Origin: Streptomyces sp. 840.1
GTDB lineage: Bacteria; Actinomycetota; Actinomycetes; Streptomycetales; Streptomycetaceae
NCBI RefSeq assembly: GCF_003751445.1
Contig: NZ_RJUU01000004.1
Coordinates: 62,001 to 126,000, forward strand
Length of the DNA stretch: 64,000 nt
Direction: 5' to 3'
Below, one piece after another: positions 59,154 to 64,000 of the stretch. Every line of letters starts with the position of its first letter. Position 1 is the first letter of the stretch. The position numbers and the translations under genes are program-made. Below the pieces are notes generated by a model. It was given only the letters and a program-made list of their open reading frames with translations, ran no database searches and was not told the DNA's origin.

Positions 59154-60114
59154 CGTCACGAAGGTCCCGGCCCTCTCGGCACTCGGCGCCCCCGGCTCCC
59201 GCCGTCCGATGAAGGGCATCGTCCTGGCCGGCGGCAGCGGCACCCGGCTGCGCCCGCTGACCGGCGCGCTGTCCAAGCAGCTGCTGCCGGTGTACGACAA
59301 GCCGATGATCTACTACCCGCTGTCGGTGCTGATGCTGGCGGGTATCCGCGACATCCAGATCATCTCCGCCAAGGACCACCTGGAGATGTTCCGCTCGCTG
59401 CTCGGCGACGGAAGGCAGCTCGGCATCCGCCTGAGCTACGCCCAGCAGGAGGAGCCCCGCGGCATCGCGGAGGCCTTCCTCATCAGCGAGGAGCACATCG
59501 GCGACAGCCCCGTGGCGCTGATCCTCGGGGACAACGTCTTCCACGGCCCCGGCTTCTCCCAGGTGATCGCGCAGGCCGCGGCCCGTCTGGACGGCTGTGA
59601 GCTGTTCGGCTACCCGGTCAAGGACCCCCAGCGGTACGGGGTCGGCGAGATCGACGCCGACGGCTCCCTGCTCTCCCTGGTGGAAAAGCCGGTCAAGCCG
59701 CGCTCCAACCTCGCGGTGACCGGCCTGTACCTCTACGACAACGACGTGGTGGACATCGCCCGCGGACTGAAGCCCTCGGCACGCGGCGAGCTGGAGATCA
59801 CCGACGTCAACCGGGCGTACCTGGCCCAGGGCCGGGCCCGGCTGAACCCGCTGGGCCGCGGGTTCGCCTGGCTGGACATGGGGACCCACGACTCGCTGCT
59901 GCAGGCCGGGCAGTACGTACAGCTGCTGGAGCAGCGCCAGGGCGAGCGGATCGCCTGCGTGGAGGAGATCGCCCTGCGGACGGGGTTCATCAGCCCGGAG
60001 CAGTGCTTCGCCCTCGGCAGCGACCTGGGGGCTTCCAGTTACGGCGACTACGTGCGGGAGATCGCCCGCCGGGCCGCCGCGGAGGGCCGGACCGCCAGTT
60101 CCTCGGCCGCCTGA
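59146..60114 (+). CDS. rmlA: Glucose-1-phosphate thymidylyltransferase
   Basis: A 322-residue RmlA/TylA1-type enzyme making dTDP-glucose, the entry point to all deoxysugars here. Motifs: KGIVLAGGSGTRLRPLT (nucleotide site), SKQLLPVYDKPMIYYPL, ILGDNVFHG, and VEKPVKPRSNLAVTGLYLYD. The ATG at 59146 has GGAGA upstream and overlaps the aminotransferase stop by eight bases; it gives a 21-residue N-terminal extension before the canonical MKGIVLAGG. The inner ATG at 59209 has no ribosome site. Confidence 0.95.
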   Translation: MSDVTKVPALSALGAPGSRRPMKGIVLAGGSGTRLRPLTGALSKQLLPVYDKPMIYYPLSVLMLAGIRDIQIISAKDHLEMFRSLLGDGRQLGIRLSYAQQEEPRGIAEAFLISEEHIGDSPVALILGDNVFHGPGFSQVIAQAAARLDGCELFGYPVKDPQRYGVGEIDADGSLLSLVEKPVKPRSNLAVTGLYLYDNDVVDIARGLKPSARGELEITDVNRAYLAQGRARLNPLGRGFAWLDMGTHDSLLQAGQYVQLLEQRQGERIACVEEIALRTGFISPEQCFALGSDLGASSYGDYVREIARRAAAEGRTASSSAA

Positions 60115-60186
60115 CCAACCACCGAACCCACCGACCGAACCACCGAACCCACGCCCCGTCCCCTCCCCCGGAAAGGCCTGTTGGAG

Positions 60187-61227
60187 ATGCGAGTCCTGGT
60201 GACCGGAGGCGCGGGCTTCATTGGCTCGCACTTCGTCAGAGAACTGCTGTCCGGGGCCTATCCGGACCTCGACGGGTCACGGGTGGTGGTCCTGGACGCC
60301 CTCACCTACGCCGGGAACCCCGCCAACCTCGACCCGGTGCGCGACCACCCGGGGCTGGAGTTCGTCCACGGCGACATCTGCGACAGGGAGCTGGTCGGCC
60401 GGCTGATGGCCGGGACCGGCATGGTGGTGCACTTCGCGGCCGAGTCGCACGTGGACCGCTCGATCGCCGACGCCTCGCAGTTCGTGCGCACCAACGTGCT
60501 CGGCACCCAGACCCTCCTGCAGGCGGCCGTCGAGGCGAAGGTCGCGCGGTTCGTCCACGTCTCCACGGACGAGGTGTACGGCTCGATCGACTCGGGCTCG
60601 TGGCCGGAGGAGCACCGGCTGGCGCCCAACTCCCCGTACGCGGCCTCCAAGGCCTCCTCGGACCTGATGGCGCTGGCCTTCCACCGCACCCACGGGCTGG
60701 AGGTGTGCGTGACGCGCTGCTCCAACAACTACGGTCCCTACCAGTTCCCGGAGAAGGCGATCCCGCTGTTCACCACCAACCTGGTCGACGGGCTCGACGT
60801 GCCCCTGTACGGCGACGGCCTCAACAGCCGCGACTGGCTGCACGTGGACGACCACTGCCGGGGCATCGCCCTGGTCGCCGCGAAGGGCCGGGCCGGCGAG
60901 GTCTACAACATCGGCGGCGGCACGGAGCTGACCAACCTCGAACTGACGGAACACCTGCTGGAGCTGTGCGGCCGGGACCGGTCGGCGGTGCGCAGGGTCA
61001 CCGACCGGGCCGCGCACGACCGCCGGTACTCGGTGGACATCTCGAAGATCTCCCGCGAGCTGGGCTACGAGCCGCAGGTGCCCTTCGCCGAGGGCCTGGC
61101 GGCCACGGTGGCCTGGTACCGGGAGAACCGCGCGTGGTGGGAGCCGCTGAAGGAGCGTGCCGCACTCCCGGGGGCGGCCGCCGCCGGGCGGGGCACGGAG
61201 CAGCCGGCAGGTGCCCGTGCGCATTGA
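60187..61227 (+). CDS. rmlB: dTDP-glucose 4,6-dehydratase
   Basis: A 346-residue extended SDR. NAD-binding MRVLVTGGAGFIGSHF, HFAAESHVDRSI, the STDEVYG motif and the catalytic YAASK (Tyr and Lys) mark it as RmlB/TylA2. It makes dTDP-4-keto-6-deoxyglucose, the branch point for the amino sugar and for the trideoxy sugar. The ATG at 60187 is preceded by GGAAAGG; a TTG two codons earlier is an alternative. The 72-base spacer before it contains a short ACCACCGAACCCA direct repeat and no terminator. Confidence 0.95.
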   Translation: MRVLVTGGAGFIGSHFVRELLSGAYPDLDGSRVVVLDALTYAGNPANLDPVRDHPGLEFVHGDICDRELVGRLMAGTGMVVHFAAESHVDRSIADASQFVRTNVLGTQTLLQAAVEAKVARFVHVSTDEVYGSIDSGSWPEEHRLAPNSPYAASKASSDLMALAFHRTHGLEVCVTRCSNNYGPYQFPEKAIPLFTTNLVDGLDVPLYGDGLNSRDWLHVDDHCRGIALVAAKGRAGEVYNIGGGTELTNLELTEHLLELCGRDRSAVRRVTDRAAHDRRYSVDISKISRELGYEPQVPFAEGLAATVAWYRENRAWWEPLKERAALPGAAAAGRGTEQPAGARAH

Positions 61228-61810
61228 CGAGACGGTCATACCCGGCACGTACCGGCTGCTGCCGGAGCGGTTCGAGGACGAGCGCGGCCATTTCTACGAG
61301 GCCGCCAGGCACAGTGAGCTGACGGCGGCGACCGGGCTGCCCTTCGAGGTCCGCCAGGTCAACAACTCCGTCTCGCGGCGCGGCGTCCTGCGCGGGGTGC
61401 ACTGCAACGACGTACCGGCCGACGCCGGGAAGCTGGTGACCTGCGTCCGGGGCTCGATCCTCGACGTGATGGTCGATCTCCGTCAGGGCTCGCCGTCCTT
61501 CGGCCGGTACGCCGTGAACCGGCTGGACGCCGGGGACGGCATCGCCCTCTACATGTCCGGCGGCATCGGCCACGCCTTCCTCGCCCTGGAGGACGGCACC
61601 TGCGTCAACTACCTGTTGTCCGCGGAGTACGTGCCCGGGGCGATGGTCGACCTCGACGCGCTCGACCCCGAGCTGGGCCTGCCGTGGGAGCTCGCGGAGC
61701 CGCCGGTGCGCTCCGCCAAGGACGCGGCCGCACCCTCCCTCGCGGAGGTGGTGGCATCCGGCAGGCTGCCGCGGTACGTACCGACGGGCGGGGAGCTGAT
61801 CCGGCCGTGA
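61211..61810 (+). CDS. NDP-hexose 3,5- or 5-epimerase (RmlC/EvaD-like)
   Basis: A 199-residue cupin epimerase. RGVLRGVHCN carries the catalytic-type His, GKLVTCVRGSILDVMVDLRQGSPSFG is the family core, and GIGHAFLALEDGTCVNYLLSAEY carries the Tyr region. The pattern is closer to the deoxysugar epimerases (EvaD-type) than to the strict rhamnose enzyme. It implies that one sugar ends in the L-series, which fits a rhodinose/cinerulose-type sugar. A C3-only epimerase of the TylJ type is an alternative. Start: GTG at 61211, or 61217, both overlapping the rmlB stop; GGAG about ten bases upstream favours 61211. Confidence 0.85.
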   Translation: MPVRIDETVIPGTYRLLPERFEDERGHFYEAARHSELTAATGLPFEVRQVNNSVSRRGVLRGVHCNDVPADAGKLVTCVRGSILDVMVDLRQGSPSFGRYAVNRLDAGDGIALYMSGGIGHAFLALEDGTCVNYLLSAEYVPGAMVDLDALDPELGLPWELAEPPVRSAKDAAAPSLAEVVASGRLPRYVPTGGELIRP

Positions 61811-62607
61811 CCGTTCCCGCCACCCGCGCCCCCTCGTCTCCCTCCTCCCTCTCTTCTCCTTCTGCTCCCTCCGACGTGTGGCTGCGCCGCTACCGGCCGG
61901 TCGCGGATCCGGCCGTCCGGCTGGTGTGCTTCCCGCACGCCGGCGGCTCGGCCACCGCCTACCTGCGCTTCGCCGACGCCCTCGCCGGCGTCGGCGTCGA
62001 AGTCCTGGCGGTGCAGTATCCGGGCCGCCAGGACCGGCGCGGGGAACCCTTCGTCGAGACCGTCGACGCCCTGGTCGAGGCGGTGCTGCCGGAGCTGCGG
62101 GAATGGACCCGCAGCCCGTTCGCCCTGTTCGGGCACAGCCTGGGCGGCACCCTCGCCTACGAGACCGCGCGCCGGCTGACCGGAACGGGCGAGGAGCCCG
62201 TGCACCTGTTCGTATCCGGCCGTCGCGCGCCCACCGTGCCGCGCACGGACACCGCGCACCTGCTGGACGACCGGGCCCTGATCTCCCGGATCTCCGCGCT
62301 GCAGGGCACCGATCCGGCGCTCCTCCAGGACGAGGAGCTGCTCCGGATGGTGCTGCCGGCGCTCCGCAACGACTACGGGATGGCGGGCGGCTACCGGCAC
62401 CGCGCCGGAGCGCCGCTGTCCGTGCCGCTGACGGTGCTCACCGGGGACAGCGACCCCAACGTGTCCGTCGACGACGCGCGGCGCTGGTCGGAGGTGGCCG
62501 GGGGTCCGGTGGACCTGCGCGTGCTTCCGGGCGGGCACTTCTTCCTCAACGACCGCTCGGAAACCGTCTGCCACATCATCGAGGAGGCGCTGGACCATGT
62601 CCGCTGA
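61807..62607 (+). CDS. Type II thioesterase (TylO-like)
   Basis: A 266-residue alpha/beta hydrolase of the discrete editing thioesterases of PKS/NRPS pathways. The nucleophile is Ser111 in GHSLGG, the early motif is CFPHAGGSATAYLRFADAL, and the catalytic Asp and His lie in TGDSDPNVS and GGHFFLNDR. It removes aberrant acyl groups from the carrier proteins. The GTG start overlaps the epimerase stop (GTGA). The first 20 residues are a Ser/Pro-rich low-complexity lead. Confidence 0.93.
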   Translation: MTVPATRAPSSPSSLSSPSAPSDVWLRRYRPVADPAVRLVCFPHAGGSATAYLRFADALAGVGVEVLAVQYPGRQDRRGEPFVETVDALVEAVLPELREWTRSPFALFGHSLGGTLAYETARRLTGTGEEPVHLFVSGRRAPTVPRTDTAHLLDDRALISRISALQGTDPALLQDEELLRMVLPALRNDYGMAGGYRHRAGAPLSVPLTVLTGDSDPNVSVDDARRWSEVAGGPVDLRVLPGGHFFLNDRSETVCHIIEEALDHVR

Positions 62608-64000
62608 CACCCTGGCCCGGACCGCAGACCGAACGGACACCGCGCACCGCCTGCTGGTGTCGGCCCGTACCCCCGACAGCGCGGCCACGCCCATGGACCA
62701 GGTGCTGGGCTGGCTGGCCGAACAGGCCCGCGCGGGAAGCTTCCGGGTCACCCGGGTGCCGTTCGCCGCGCTGCGGGGCTGGCACTTCGACGGCGACGGC
62801 AACCTGCGCCACGAGTCGGGCCGCTTCTTCGCCGTGGAGGGCCTGCACGTCACCGCGGACGGGCTGCCGGAGCGGGGCTGGAAGCAGCCGATCATCGTGC
62901 AGCCGGAGGTCGGCCTGCTCGGAATCGTCGTCAAGGAGATCGACGGCGTCCTGCACTTCCTGATGCAGGCCAAAATGGAGCCGGGCAACATCAACACGCT
63001 CCAGCTCTCCCCCACCGTGCAGGCCACGCGCAGCAACTTCACGGGGGTCCACCAGGGCCTCGGCATCCCGTTCCTCGACCTGTTCCTGGAACGGGGGCGG
63101 GCGCGGGTCCTCGTGGACGTGCTCCAGTCCGAGCAGGCCGACTGGTTCCTCGCCAAGCGCAACCGCAACATGATCATCGAGATCGACGAGGACACCGAAA
63201 CCGGGGACATCGGCGACGGCTTCCGCTGGCTCACCTTCGGACAGCTGCTGCGCCTGCTGCGGCTGGACAACGTGGTCAACATGGACACCCGCTCCATCCT
63301 GGCCTGCCTGCCCACGGCGGGCGCCGAACCGGACGGCGTGGACGTCGACCCGGTCCTGCGCTCCTTCCACGATCTGTCGGCCCCCTCGGTGCACGACACG
63401 AGCGAGGTGCTCAGCTGGCTCACCGGCATACGGGCGCTGCGCGAGCTGGTCCAGCGCCGGGTGCCGCTCGCCGAGGTCGCCGAGGACGGCTGGACGTTCA
63501 CGGACGAGGAGATCGGGCACACCGGCGGACGCCGGTTCCGGGTGATCGGGGCCGACATCTCGGCGAGCAACCGCGAGGTCGCCTCCTGGACGCAGCCCCT
63601 GATCCAGCCTCAGGTGCCGGGCCTGATGGCCCTGATCGTCAAGCGGATCAACGGCACCCTGCACGCCCTGGTGCAGGCCCGGGTCGACGTCGGGCACCTG
63701 AACGTCGCCGAACTGGCGCCGACCGTGCACTGCCGGCCGGCCGACCACACCGGCCCGGGAACCGACCCGTACCCGCCCTTCCTCGCCGACGTGCTGGCTG
63801 CCCCGACGGCGCGGATCCACTACGACGCGGTGCAGTCCGAGGAGGGCGGCCGCTTCTACCACGCGGAGAACAGGTACACGATCATCGAGGTGCCCGAGGA
63901 GTTCGGCGAGGACGTGCCGCGCGACTACGCCTGGCTGACCTTCTCCCAGCTCACCGAGCTGATGGCGCACGGCAACTACCTCAACGTCGAACTGCGCACA
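62597..64000 (+). CDS. NDP-4-keto-6-deoxyhexose 2,3-dehydratase, 3' partial
   Basis: The first 468 residues of an NDP-hexose 2,3-dehydratase (TylCVI, EryBVI, OleV, SpnO family), which starts C2 deoxygenation. The family's tandem architecture is visible: GWHFDGDGNLRHESGRFFAV...GWKQPIIVQPEVGLLGIVVKEIDG in the first half is echoed by GWTFTDEEIGHTGGRRFRVI...SWTQPLIQPQVPGLMALIVKRING in the second. The gene runs off the window within about 20 residues of the expected end. The ATG at 62597 overlaps the thioesterase stop by 11 bases. With the E1-type dehydrase it points to a 2,3,6-trideoxyhexose; the 3- and 4-ketoreductases that the route needs must lie further right. Confidence 0.93.
   Translation, partial: MSADTLARTADRTDTAHRLLVSARTPDSAATPMDQVLGWLAEQARAGSFRVTRVPFAALRGWHFDGDGNLRHESGRFFAVEGLHVTADGLPERGWKQPIIVQPEVGLLGIVVKEIDGVLHFLMQAKMEPGNINTLQLSPTVQATRSNFTGVHQGLGIPFLDLFLERGRARVLVDVLQSEQADWFLAKRNRNMIIEIDEDTETGDIGDGFRWLTFGQLLRLLRLDNVVNMDTRSILACLPTAGAEPDGVDVDPVLRSFHDLSAPSVHDTSEVLSWLTGIRALRELVQRRVPLAEVAEDGWTFTDEEIGHTGGRRFRVIGADISASNREVASWTQPLIQPQVPGLMALIVKRINGTLHALVQARVDVGHLNVAELAPTVHCRPADHTGPGTDPYPPFLADVLAAPTARIHYDAVQSEEGGRFYHAENRYTIIEVPEEFGEDVPRDYAWLTFSQLTELMAHGNYLNVELRT

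Noticed and set aside
60118..60153. Direct repeat ACCACCGAACCCA in the spacer before rmlB
   Set aside because: Only two short copies in a simple A/C-rich spacer; no structure or known motif.
54968..64000. Mycarose or mycinose genes as in tylosin
   Set aside because: No C-methyltransferase, sugar O-methyltransferase or 4-ketoreductase gene is present in the window; they could lie to the right, but nothing here supports them.

Overview
The window is high-GC, Streptomyces-like DNA holding most of a 16-membered macrolide biosynthetic gene cluster. It is cut at both ends. At the left (1-1486) lies the 3' part of an NRPS adenylation-domain gene whose specificity residues read as threonine; it probably belongs to a neighbouring locus. 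A small DUF5302-like gene with its own terminator follows.

The left flank of the macrolide cluster holds an E1/SpnQ-type NDP-hexose 3-dehydrase (+), an HflX-family GTPase (-), an IS701-like transposase homologue that lacks its first catalytic Asp (+), and a large GAF/PucR-type regulator (-) with a good sigma-70-like promoter. From 54607 down to 8978 on the minus strand runs one long collinear gene set: P450, five PKS genes, a haem-less P450-like glycosyltransferase activator, its glycosyltransferase, an N,N-dimethyltransferase and an Sfp-type phosphopantetheinyl transferase. Many of these genes overlap or lie within tens of bases of each other.

The PKS reads: loading KSQ-AT(methylmalonyl)-ACP; M1 methylmalonyl, KR; M2 methylmalonyl, DH-KR; M3 malonyl, DH-KR; M4 methylmalonyl, dead KR; M5 ethylmalonyl (TAGH motif), DH-ER-KR; M6 methylmalonyl, KR; M7 malonyl, KR, TE. 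This is module for module the order expected for tylactone (protylonolide), the aglycone of tylosin, rosamicin and cirramycin.

From 54968 rightwards a plus-strand operon encodes an OleD/MGT-type glycosyltransferase, a second P450, a 3,4-ketoisomerase, a 3-aminotransferase, RmlA, RmlB, an RmlC-like epimerase, a type II thioesterase and an NDP-hexose 2,3-dehydratase that runs off the end. Ketoisomerase, aminotransferase and N,N-dimethyltransferase together predict a mycaminose-type sugar, which the DesVII/DesVIII-like pair would attach. The 2,3-dehydratase, the E1-type 3-dehydrase and the epimerase together predict a second, 2,3,6-trideoxy sugar (rhodinose or cinerulose type). A cirramycin B/acumycin-like glycosylated, oxidised tylactone is therefore my best inference for the product; it is not shown by the sequence.

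No erm methyltransferase or ABC-F gene is in the window. Self-resistance candidates here are the HflX homologue and the MGT-type glycosyltransferase. The PKS genes show heavy recent recombination: five almost identical methylmalonyl AT blocks with atypical codon use, a 2.5-kb KS-AT block shared by M1 and M4, and short 98-99% identical tracts shared by KR1/KR6 and KS5/KS7. The divergent promoter region at 54608-54967 carries a perfect palindrome, SARP-like heptads on an 11-bp period and a ladder of 13-bp repeats.
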